From assembly GCA_003541675.1 (NCBI GenBank), contig DPMC01000044.1:1-5603 (forward strand): a stretch of 5,603 nt of DNA. The letters are read 5' to 3'. Below the pieces are notes generated by a model, which had not been told where the DNA came from, did not search any database, and worked only from the letters and a program-made list of their open reading frames with translations. The stretch comes from Acidimicrobiaceae bacterium. Its GTDB lineage: Bacteria; Actinomycetota; Acidimicrobiia; Acidimicrobiales; MedAcidi-G1. Position 1 is the first letter of the stretch. The number at the start of each line of letters is the position of its first letter. Positions 1-5,543 of the stretch are shown in pieces. The translations under genes and the position numbers were made by a program.

Positions 1-648
1 CATACGGACCTGATGGGTGAGGTTGAGGCCCACCATGGTCAGCGGAGCACCGGACCGGAAGACCTCATCGGCCGCCTCAGGGTCGGCGTATACGTTGAAC
101 TCGGCGGCCGCCGTCACATTGCCGACGCTTAGGGCGGCCCCTCCCATCAAGGTGATGGAAGCCACCCGCTCAACCATGCCTGGATCGGCCCGGAGGGCCA
201 GAGCCACGTTGGTCAGAGGGCCGATGGGCACCAGATGTAGACCTTCTTCGGCACGGGTCGTCTCGACCAGCCAACCGACAGCGTCATCGGAGTCGGCACC
301 CCTGGTCGGCTCGGGGAGCACGAGGCTCCCGAGGCCCGTCGCCCCGTGGACCTCGTGGGCGAACTCCTGGGCACCGACCAGCGGTCCTCCAGCGCCTGTA
401 TGGACTTCAACGTCGAGGCCCAGCAGTTCACGCATCCGACAGGCGTTAGCTGTGGTGTATTCCAACTCGACGTTGCCGGCCACCGTGGTGATGCCCACCA
501 GGTCGGCCCAGCGGGCCGCGGCGATGATGGCCATGGCGTCGTCCACTCCGGGGTCACAGTCCAAGATGATGCGAGGCCGTTTACCCGGTGAGAACGCCTC
601 AGAAGCCGGATTCGTCGAGGTTGCGTTGTCTGGGAACTGTTTCGGCAT
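1..648 (-). CDS. Nucleoside hydrolase (IunH/inosine-uridine type), 3' end outside window
   Basis: This is the first 216 codons of an N-ribohydrolase that splits the N-glycosidic bond of nucleosides into free base and ribose, probably in the cytoplasm. The metal-binding signature LDCDPGVDD (residues 29-37) is complete: D32, D36 and D37 match Asp10, Asp14 and Asp15 of Crithidia nucleoside hydrolase, and N59 in VAGN matches its Asn39. Other family motifs follow in order: HGATGLG (101-107), PIGPLTNVALAL (141-152), LMGG (167-170) and AEFNVYADPEAA (182-193). Family members are about 310-330 residues, so roughly the last 100 are missing, including the C-terminal catalytic His/Asp region. The ATG at 648 is the only sensible start. 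It gives about 25 extra hydrophilic residues before the first strand and has no good Shine-Dalgarno sequence. The gene starts 38 bp after the ribokinase stop, so it is probably co-transcribed. Substrate preference (purine, pyrimidine or both) cannot be read from this part. Confidence 0.93.
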   Translation of the reverse strand, partial: MPKQFPDNATSTNPASEAFSPGKRPRIILDCDPGVDDAMAIIAAARWADLVGITTVAGNVELEYTTANACRMRELLGLDVEVHTGAGGPLVGAQEFAHEVHGATGLGSLVLPEPTRGADSDDAVGWLVETTRAEEGLHLVPIGPLTNVALALRADPGMVERVASITLMGGAALSVGNVTAAAEFNVYADPEAADEVFRSGAPLTMVGLNLTHQVRM

Positions 649-686
649 GGCCGGAGTGTGCCCCGTCAGGAGGTGGGTTTGTTGGA

Positions 687-1616
687 TCAGGCGCCCATCG
701 AACGGGCCACCTCGGCGGCCGTGGGCATCGACGGCTGGGCACCCGGGCGCGTCGCCGCGATGGATCCGGCATGAACCGCTTCGTGGACGGCCTCGACGAC
801 GGTCACTCCGCGGGCCAGCGCCGCGGCGAGCGTTCCGCAGAACGAGTCACCGGCCCCGGTGGTGTCCACCGGGGTGATGGTTGGAGCGGGCACTTCTATC
901 GCCTCGTCGATGGTGACGATCAGGGCGCCGTCAGCCCCGCGGGTTACCACAACGGTTTCGATGCCCAGGCCACGGGCCGCCACCGTGAGGTCGTCGACGT
1001 CATCGGACGGTTCGGATCCCGTCAGCTGGGCCAGCTCGATGAAGTTGGGGACCAGCACGTTCACCCGATCCACGAGTGCGACGGGGAGCGCCCCGGGGGT
1101 CGACGGGGCCGGCGCCGGGTTCAGCACCACGGTCCCGCCAGCGGCTAATGCAGCATCGGTCACGGTTTCCGCTGGAATCTCCAACTGGAGCAGAACCACC
1201 TCAGCGTCGGCCAGCACAGCCGACGCACCGTCGAGGTCCGATGAGCTCACGTGGGCATTAGCGCCCGGGCTCACCACGATGGCGTTGTCCCCGTCGGCGT
1301 CCACCCCGATCAGGGCGATCCCGCTGGGGGCTCCGGCATCGACCGTCAGATGGCTGGTGTCCACGCCTGACGCCTCGAGCGATGCCTTCAGAGTGGCGCC
1401 GGTGTCATCGGATCCCACGCGACCCAAAAAGGTCACCGCCGCTCCCTGTCGTGAGGCGGCCACCGCCTGATTGGCTCCCTTGCCTCCCGGAACGAGGGCG
1501 TGGTCGCCGCCCATCACCGTCTCGCCGGTCATCGGGTGGTGGGGGACCGGTACGACGATGTCGAGGTTGACTGAACCGACCACGACGACACGGGGGGAAG
1601 ACATGTCTGAGAGCAT
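687..1616 (-). CDS. rbsK: Ribokinase (PfkB carbohydrate kinase family)
   Basis: This 309-residue protein has the usual ribokinase length and should phosphorylate D-ribose to ribose 5-phosphate with ATP. Visible family features are the N-terminal strand and substrate-binding residues VVGSVNLD (12-19), the first PfkB signature with PGGKGANQAVAA (43-54), the central NPAPAP segment (166-171), PNFIE (190-194, matching the PNExE region), and the second signature DTTGAGDSF (251-259) with anion hole GAGD and catalytic base D257. The start at 1616 is preferred because GGTGGGG (1622-1628) sits 5 nt upstream. A second ATG at 1604 would remove four residues. The gene lies between the EthD gene (42 bp upstream) and the nucleoside hydrolase (38 bp downstream), and ribose released by the latter would be its natural substrate. 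PfkB kinases vary in specificity, so another sugar or nucleoside is possible, but the motifs and context favour ribose. Confidence 0.9.
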   Translation of the reverse strand: MLSDMSSPRVVVVGSVNLDIVVPVPHHPMTGETVMGGDHALVPGGKGANQAVAASRQGAAVTFLGRVGSDDTGATLKASLEASGVDTSHLTVDAGAPSGIALIGVDADGDNAIVVSPGANAHVSSSDLDGASAVLADAEVVLLQLEIPAETVTDAALAAGGTVVLNPAPAPSTPGALPVALVDRVNVLVPNFIELAQLTGSEPSDDVDDLTVAARGLGIETVVVTRGADGALIVTIDEAIEVPAPTITPVDTTGAGDSFCGTLAAALARGVTVVEAVHEAVHAGSIAATRPGAQPSMPTAAEVARSMGA

Positions 1617-1658
1617 GGCATCCCCACCGGGTCGAACCCTGCCTGACGGAACGCTGGG

Positions 1659-2276
1659 TCAGGCCGTGCCGGGGAAGCGGCGAACCAGTGTCGACGAGGT
1701 GCCCGCCCGGTCGAGGAACTGGGCCACGTCACGTCCCACGATCTCAGCCGACGAGGGCGTGGTGTAGAAGTTGTTCCGCCAGTCCTCCTCGGTGGCCACC
1801 AGGATCTCCGAGATCGCGTCGCAGCCGGCTGCGTTCTGAAGAGCGACGTGCTTGCGAACCACGTTCTGGCGATAGGCGCCAAACCCATGGTGGGTGCGGG
1901 CCACCTCGGCATGGGAGCGGTAATGCTCTACGAACGAGTCAGCGCTCAGGTCGCTCCGTCGGGCCACCAGGGACACCATCAGAAGGGCGTCCGGCGAGAG
2001 CGCGGCGTCGCCGCGCTCTCCGAGACTGGCGCCCCACACGCGGTGGCGATCCACCTCGAGCACGCCCAGGAGATGCTCGGGGGCCAGGAAGTGAGCCTCG
2101 CCGGTGATCCAGATCAGCGCCGTCCAGATCGGCTCGGTCACCGGCATGGACCGAGCTCCCAGTAGGTGGAGCCGACCCTGATCAACCAGGTCCACCGCGA
2201 GGACGCCGGGTCGGGACGCCAGCGCCTCAGCATCGGGCGCCGGATCATCCGTCATCAGGCAACGCACATTGTCCAT
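1659..2276 (-). CDS. EthD-domain protein
   Basis: This is a 205-residue protein whose C-terminal half (about 98-190) looks like an EthD domain, a dimeric alpha-beta barrel or ferredoxin-like fold. It has a first strand LLMVSLVARR (98-107), the helix motif FVEHYRSHAEVAR (115-127), then YRQN (135-138), and a second half with ISEILVATEEDW (155-166) and a late D..QFLD helix (183-189). The N-terminal half has similar strand spacing (VRCLM, TALIWITG) but lacks the HY...HA signature, so it may be a diverged second copy of the fold. EthD proteins have been linked to ring-cleavage, ether-degradation and monooxygenase-like clusters, but most have no known reaction and none is assigned here. The start at 2276 is chosen because AAGGGG lies 11 nt upstream. 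An ATG at 2255 or 2330 is possible. It is the first gene of the unit with ribokinase and nucleoside hydrolase. Confidence 0.8.
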   Translation of the reverse strand: MDNVRCLMTDDPAPDAEALASRPGVLAVDLVDQGRLHLLGARSMPVTEPIWTALIWITGEAHFLAPEHLLGVLEVDRHRVWGASLGERGDAALSPDALLMVSLVARRSDLSADSFVEHYRSHAEVARTHHGFGAYRQNVVRKHVALQNAAGCDAISEILVATEEDWRNNFYTTPSSAEIVGRDVAQFLDRAGTSSTLVRRFPGTA

Positions 2277-2321
2277 CGGCCCAGCATCCCCTTGTGGGTC
2301 AACGGCTGCCACACTCAGGTC
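2277..2321. promoter_or_regulatory. Divergent intergenic region (EthD unit / enoyl-CoA isomerase)
   Basis: These 45 bp separate the start codons of two divergent genes, so signals for both transcription units must lie here or inside the opposing coding ends. A TTGACC on the minus strand (2297-2302) resembles a -35 box, but no -10 match follows at the right distance. No clear palindrome was seen. Leaderless or very short-leader transcripts, common in actinobacteria, would fit the tight spacing. This is inference from gene layout. Confidence 0.4.
2288..2293 (-). promoter_or_regulatory. Ribosome binding site of the EthD gene
   Basis: The minus strand reads AAGGGG here, 11 nt before the ATG at 2276. 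The spacing is slightly long. It is the only purine-rich match near the candidate starts and supports 2276 over the in-frame ATG at 2330, which would overlap the divergent gene's start. Confidence 0.45.
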
Positions 2322-3095
2322 ATGCTCCATATTGACGATGCCGACCGAGTCCGTCTCCTCCGGATTGACCGACCCGAAGCCCTCAACGCCCTCGACGAGG
2401 TCCACTACGACGCACTGGCCGACGCCCTCGATGATGCCCGGACGTCGGCCGAGGTGGCGGTGGTGGTCCTCACCGGCACCGGCCGAGCCTTTTGCGCCGG
2501 GACCGACCTCGGTGATATGGAGCGCCGCAAGGACCCGGACTCGGGATTCGTGCCGGGTCGACATGGCTTCGCCGGATTCATGGATCGACTGTCCACCTTC
2601 CCTAAGCCAGTCGTGGTGGCCGTCAACGGGTTGGGCATCGGGATCGGTGCCACAGTGATCGGCCACGCCGACCTCGTCTTCATGTCCAGCGAGGCCCGAT
2701 TGCAGTGTCCGTTCACCGCTCTGGGGGTGGTGCCCGAAGCCGCGTCCAGCTACCTGTTTCCCCGGCTCCTGAATCGTCAGGACGCCACGTGGGTGCTCAT
2801 GAGTTCGGAGTGGATCGACGCGCAGGAATGCCTACGGATGGGGCTGGCGTGGCGGCTGTGTGCCCCCGAGGCTCTCATGGACGAGGCGATGAGCTACGCC
2901 CGGCGTCTGGCGGCCAAGCCGGTGGCGTCACTGGTCGCGTCCAAGCAACTATTGACCGCACCGCTGGCCGAGGCCATTGCCGAAGCCCGCATACGCGAGG
3001 ACCAGCAGTTTGCTGAACTGATGGGTGGCCCGGCCAATGCCGAGGCGCTCCGGGCGTTTGCCGAAAAGCGGCCGCCGGACTTCACCGGGATGTAG
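2322..3095 (+). CDS. Enoyl-CoA hydratase/isomerase family protein, probable delta3,delta2-enoyl-CoA isomerase (ECI2/PECI-like)
   Basis: This 257-residue crotonase-fold protein has normal family length. The first oxyanion-hole segment is GRAFCAGTDL (54-63) and the second is GLGIGIGATVIG (103-114). The two catalytic glutamates of true hydratases, in GGGCEL and QPE of the rat enzyme, are replaced here by T111 and F131. Instead the segment CPFTALGVVPEAASSYLFPR (129-148) closely matches the PECI/ECI2 pattern PFSxLGxxPEGxSSYxFP, whose Glu is the isomerase catalytic residue, so E139 is the likely base. The expected role is moving a 3-enoyl-CoA double bond to position 2 for beta-oxidation of unsaturated acyl-CoAs. 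The ATG at 2322 is chosen because the crotonase fold starts directly after it (strand VRLLRIDRPEALNAL); the open frame upstream of 2322 overlaps the EthD gene. The Shine-Dalgarno is weak. The gene is monocistronic, divergent from the EthD unit and convergent with the downstream minus-strand genes. A different crotonase activity remains possible. Confidence 0.88.
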   Translation: MLHIDDADRVRLLRIDRPEALNALDEVHYDALADALDDARTSAEVAVVVLTGTGRAFCAGTDLGDMERRKDPDSGFVPGRHGFAGFMDRLSTFPKPVVVAVNGLGIGIGATVIGHADLVFMSSEARLQCPFTALGVVPEAASSYLFPRLLNRQDATWVLMSSEWIDAQECLRMGLAWRLCAPEALMDEAMSYARRLAAKPVASLVASKQLLTAPLAEAIAEARIREDQQFAELMGGPANAEALRAFAEKRPPDFTGM

Positions 3096-3103
3096 AGACC
3101 GGC

Positions 3104-3232
3104 CTAGGAGACGGGTCCGTTGGCCACTTCATGGAGGCGCTTGAACGCGCCGGCCAAGACCTTGTGGGCCACGGTTGGGCTCTGGTCAGGCAGGCTGGAG
3201 AACTCGCGGCGGTTCAGGATCTCAACGACCAT
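3104..3232 (-). CDS. Possible 42-residue protein, or 3' end of a frameshifted gene
   Basis: I do not recognise this sequence. The frame from the ATG at 3232 to the TAG at 3104 has strong coding composition: 36 of 42 sense codons end in G or C. It has a GAGG at 3238-3241, 5 nt before the ATG. The product starts MVVEILNRREFSSLP and ends KRLHEVANGPVS, and looks like a soluble helical tail with no membrane segment. A GTG at 3250 would extend it by six residues. The coding-like signal continues upstream of 3250 in a different frame (residues such as LESLFDESDD, about 3253-3285), as if one base had been gained near the AAA at 3252-3254. It may therefore be a decayed or mis-sequenced longer gene. 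It lies 59 bp downstream of the cyclase gene in the same direction, and its stop is 8 bp from the convergent enoyl-CoA isomerase stop. Confidence 0.4.
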   Translation of the reverse strand: MVVEILNRREFSSLPDQSPTVAHKVLAGAFKRLHEVANGPVS

Positions 3233-3291
3233 GTCGGCCTCGGCGATCACCTTTGTCGTCGGACTCGTCGAACAGCGATTCCAGGTGAGAC

Positions 3292-4236
3292 CTACTTGAC
3301 GGCGACCGGTGCGACTGGGCTCCCCACGGCGTCCACGAAGGGCTCCGGAGTGGCGCTGAGGAGGAACTCGTACACACCGTCGGCGGCACAGTCGGCCGAG
3401 AGGGTCTCAAGGTCCCAGTTCTGACCCTGGGTCAACCCCATATCGACCAGTTGAAGCAGGTGCACGGCCAACGAGTCGGCCTCTGACGGGTACACCTCGA
3501 AGGCCAGGGTGTCATTGGCAACCGCAGCGACGTCGTGATCGTGCATCCACGCCACGCTGGACAGCCCCATCCCCGCATTGGAGCCGTCCTGGCTGGGGCC
3601 GAGGCAGTAGGCCATCCCACCGGACTCGTGGTAGATGGCCATCCTTCCTGTCCGGACTAGGACGATGTCGCCCGACCGCACCTCCACGCCACCTAGCGCT
3701 GCCGCTTCGTCCAGGTCGTCGGCGGTAATGGCGTACGGACAATCCAGGACGTCGACGCCCTTGGACCGGGCCACGTCCAGCAACACGCCACGGGAGACGA
3801 CGCTCTGGAGGTGGTGGATCCCGCAACGCGAGGCTCCGGTCTCGGTGATGGTTGCCGCATCGAAGCCGTTGTACATCAGGCCCGAGTAGGACACGTGGCC
3901 GAGACCGTCCCAGTGGGTTCCGGCCTGCAGGCCCATCGTGACGTGGTCGTCGCTGGTGTGGAACGCGTCGGGGCCGGCCTCTGGATCCAGGGCCTCGTTC
4001 ACGGCATGCATGGTGCGGGTTGGGTTGTCGCGACCCGGGACGAACCCGGCCTGAATGCCCTCGTGTTCGAGGGGGACAGCCAAGGGAATGGTGCGTCCGT
4101 GTCGGACACCGTCCGCCGCCGCAGCCACCACCTCGGCTGTTATCAGGTTCAGGGTGCCGATCTGGTCGTCGTCACCCCAGCGCCCCCAATTGCGGACACG
4201 GGTGGATAGCGCCTGAAACTCGTCGGACATTGGCAT
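3292..4236 (-). CDS. Cyclase family protein (PF04199, kynurenine formamidase-like metal hydrolase)
   Basis: This 314-residue protein belongs to the cyclase/KynB-like metal-dependent hydrolases. Its members hydrolyse cyclic or N-formyl amides (kynurenine formamidase, isatin hydrolase) or are uncharacterised. Features in order: an N-terminal NWGRWGDDDQIGTLNLIT segment (16-33) typical of the longer actinobacterial and fungal subfamily; the metal motif QAGTHWDGLGH (104-114), where H108, D110 and H114 are kept but the first His of HxGTHxDxxxH is Q104; a strand GDIVLVRTGR (189-198); WMHDHDVAAVANDTLAFE (230-247), the conserved active-site segment; and a complete C-terminus ending GSPVAPVAVK. The start at 4236 is well supported by AGGAG 6 nt upstream; a second ATG at 4230 is less well placed. 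The gene follows the D-2-hydroxyacid dehydrogenase by 34 bp, so the two are probably co-transcribed and may act in one catabolic route. The substrate cannot be inferred from the sequence. Confidence 0.88.
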   Translation of the reverse strand: MPMSDEFQALSTRVRNWGRWGDDDQIGTLNLITAEVVAAAADGVRHGRTIPLAVPLEHEGIQAGFVPGRDNPTRTMHAVNEALDPEAGPDAFHTSDDHVTMGLQAGTHWDGLGHVSYSGLMYNGFDAATITETGASRCGIHHLQSVVSRGVLLDVARSKGVDVLDCPYAITADDLDEAAALGGVEVRSGDIVLVRTGRMAIYHESGGMAYCLGPSQDGSNAGMGLSSVAWMHDHDVAAVANDTLAFEVYPSEADSLAVHLLQLVDMGLTQGQNWDLETLSADCAADGVYEFLLSATPEPFVDAVGSPVAPVAVK

Positions 4237-4242
4237 ATGGGG

Positions 4243-4247
4243 CTCCT
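4243..4247 (-). promoter_or_regulatory. Ribosome binding site of the cyclase gene
   Basis: AGGAG on the minus strand lies 6 nt before the ATG at 4236. It is the best Shine-Dalgarno sequence in the window and fixes the cyclase start. It lies in the 34-bp gap after the dehydrogenase stop, which suggests the cyclase is translated independently from a shared mRNA. Confidence 0.75.
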
Positions 4248-4270
4248 GCTTTCCTCAGTATCTGGTGTTT

Positions 4271-5233
4271 TCAGTAGCCGGCTTCGACGTCGACCACGTC
4301 GACGAGAGGTTGTCCGGCCAACCAGCGTTCGAGATTGTCGGCGAAGGCGGCGTGGAGCCGCTCAATGGCTCCAGGGTCCGCCCACGACACGTGAGGGCTG
4401 AGCCGCACCTGAGGGTGGTCGTAGAGCCAGTGGCCCGCGGGTAGTGGCTCGGGGTCACAGACGTCGAGCGAGGCCAGCCCGAGGTGGCCGGCGTCCAGCG
4501 ACCGTCTAAGCGCATCCTGGTCGACGATGCGGCCCCGGGCGATGTTGACCAGGTGAGCCCCCGGTTTCATGGCGGCCAGCAGGTCGGCATCGACCATTCC
4601 CTCGGTGGCCGGCGTGAGCGGAGCGCCCACCACCACGTGGTCGGCGTCGGCCACCGCGGCCCGCACGTCGGTCGAGAACACCATTCCGTCAGGCACGCCT
4701 GGCACGGGGCCGGGGTCACCGGATCGGGTCACGGCCATCATCTGGCATCCGAAGGGAGTGAGTCGCCGGGCGACGGCCCGGTTTATGGATCCAAAGCCGA
4801 TGAAGGCCACCGTTGCGCCGTCCAGTGTGCCTAGGTCGGCCAGCACCCAGTGGCGGGGCGGCTCGGAGACCCATCGGTCGGGGAGCTGCTTGACCGCCGT
4901 CAACAGCATGGCCACTACCCATTCGGCGATGGGGACGGCGTTGACCCCTCGGGCACAGGTCAGCGTGCGATCGCCCAACTGGTCGAAGGGGAAGTGGTCG
5001 ACACCCTGGCCAAGCGCATGGACCCAGGTGACTCCTCGTTCCAGTACCTCTTTAAGGTTGCCGGTGCGGGCCGCCTGGGTGATGCAGGCCCCGCCCGACA
5101 CCCCGTCGGGCACCGCACCGTCGGTGGGGATCGGGATGAAGTCCACGGTTGGGAACCGCTCCCGGATCGCGTCGGAGGGAAAGTGCTCGCCCCACAGGTG
5201 GACGAGGACCGGGGTCCGGTCAGGGGAGTCCAT
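4271..5233 (-). CDS. D-2-hydroxyacid dehydrogenase (NAD(P)-binding)
   Basis: This 320-residue protein is in the usual size range for the D-isomer-specific 2-hydroxyacid dehydrogenases, which interconvert 2-oxoacids and D-2-hydroxyacids. With the start at 5233, the nucleotide-binding loop is VAFIGFGSINRAVARRL (142-158), the catalytic Arg is R233 in NIARGRIVD, the Glu is E262 in DPEPLP, and the His is H281 in LSPHVSW. The substrate-side motif HALGQGVDHFP (72-82) is also present. Two oddities stand out. The third glycine of GxGxxG is Asn (N151). The strand after the loop ends in VTRSG with no acidic residue, which in this family favours NADP(H) over NAD(H). The frame stays open to an ATG at 5290, but those 19 extra residues are Arg-rich with no family match, and neither start has a clear Shine-Dalgarno, so 5233 is preferred. 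The gene heads the unit with the cyclase. Closest functional guesses are glyoxylate/hydroxypyruvate reductase-like enzymes, but the substrate is not known. Confidence 0.88.
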   Translation of the reverse strand: MDSPDRTPVLVHLWGEHFPSDAIRERFPTVDFIPIPTDGAVPDGVSGGACITQAARTGNLKEVLERGVTWVHALGQGVDHFPFDQLGDRTLTCARGVNAVPIAEWVVAMLLTAVKQLPDRWVSEPPRHWVLADLGTLDGATVAFIGFGSINRAVARRLTPFGCQMMAVTRSGDPGPVPGVPDGMVFSTDVRAAVADADHVVVGAPLTPATEGMVDADLLAAMKPGAHLVNIARGRIVDQDALRRSLDAGHLGLASLDVCDPEPLPAGHWLYDHPQVRLSPHVSWADPGAIERLHAAFADNLERWLAGQPLVDVVDVEAGY

Positions 5234-5320
5234 GGCCGGGAGTCTGGCACGGTGTCGCGAGCGCCTTCCGACCGGCCAGACTCTCGCCATGGCTGCAGGG
5301 CCAGCGTAGGAAAGGCGACG

Positions 5321-5334
5321 CCAGTAGGTACTGG
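5321..5334. promoter_or_regulatory. Inverted repeat CCAGTA-GG-TACTGG, possible operator
   Basis: A perfect 6-bp inverted repeat with a 2-bp centre lies 87 bp upstream of the preferred dehydrogenase start (5233) and 2 bp before a plus-strand ATG at 5337. Its symmetry and position between divergent reading frames would suit binding of a dimeric repressor controlling the dehydrogenase-cyclase unit. No regulator gene is visible in the window, and a repeat of this size can arise by chance. Confidence 0.3.
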
Positions 5335-5336
5335 AG

Positions 5337-5543
5337 ATGGCGACCCGCCTGGCCGAAGAGGCAGAGGTGGCGTTGGCCCCGCTCTACAACTAGTTCACCG
5401 GCAAGAACCTCCTAATCCTCGCCGTGAAGGACGGTCGACCATCTCGAGGGACGCTGTGCTACGACGCCTTCACTGTCGAACTGCTACAGAACTACCCTGC
5501 CCTTCCTTCCAATCCGCGATCTCGTCGACCTGTTCGTCGATGA
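5337..5543 (+). pseudogene. Coding-like plus-strand segment broken by an in-frame TAG
   Basis: An ATG at 5337 with GGAG directly before it opens a frame that reads MATRLAEEAEVALAPLYN, meets a TAG at 5391-5393, and resumes without a gap in coding character as FTGKNLLILAVKDGRPSRG and TLCYDAFTVELLQNYPALP up to about 5505. The residues after the stop look like protein, and most codons end in G or C until about 5440, less so afterwards. Near 5500 the protein-like reading moves to the next frame (PIRDLVDLFVDELD, 5509-5550), which stays open to the window edge. This pattern suits a decayed gene with one nonsense change and one frameshift. I do not recognise the family. The segment overlaps a competing minus-strand reading at 5470-5603, so only one of the two is likely to be right for the last 130 bases. 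Confidence 0.3.

Noticed and set aside
17..1470. Long plus-strand open frames (17-877 and 859-1470) opposite the nucleoside hydrolase and ribokinase genes.
   Set aside because: Their products are rich in Ser, Arg, Pro and Ala with no motif, and they lie exactly opposite genes with full family signatures. They are by-products of high GC content.
2297..2302. TTGACC on the minus strand as a -35 box for the EthD unit.
   Set aside because: No -10-like hexamer follows at 16-18 bp, and the expected position falls on the start codon.
2166..2321. Upstream extension of the crotonase frame to an ATG at 2166.
   Set aside because: The extra 52 residues do not resemble the family and overlap the start of the EthD gene; the crotonase fold begins directly after the ATG at 2322.
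2277..2666. N-terminal extension of the EthD frame by 130 codons to an ATG at 2666.
   Set aside because: It runs antisense through the crotonase coding region, has no domain resemblance, and the start at 2276 has a ribosome binding site.
2322..3095. Assignment of the crotonase gene as a classical enoyl-CoA hydratase (EchA/FadB type).
   Set aside because: Both hydratase catalytic Glu positions are replaced, while the ECI2-type Glu segment is kept.
3096..3120. Short inverted arms ACGG-GT-CCGT (3111-3120) as a terminator.
   Set aside because: The stem is only four base pairs and no T-run follows on either strand.
3104..3250. Resemblance of LNRREFSSLPDQSP to the N-terminal part of some IS3-type transposases (E-F-x-x-L-P-x-S-Q).
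   Set aside because: The match covers only a few residues, the rest does not follow the pattern, the frame ends with its own stop, and there are no terminal inverted repeats nearby.
4569..5309. A 246-codon plus-strand open frame opposite the dehydrogenase.
   Set aside because: The Ser/Arg/Thr-rich product has no family motif, and the opposite strand has all dehydrogenase catalytic motifs.
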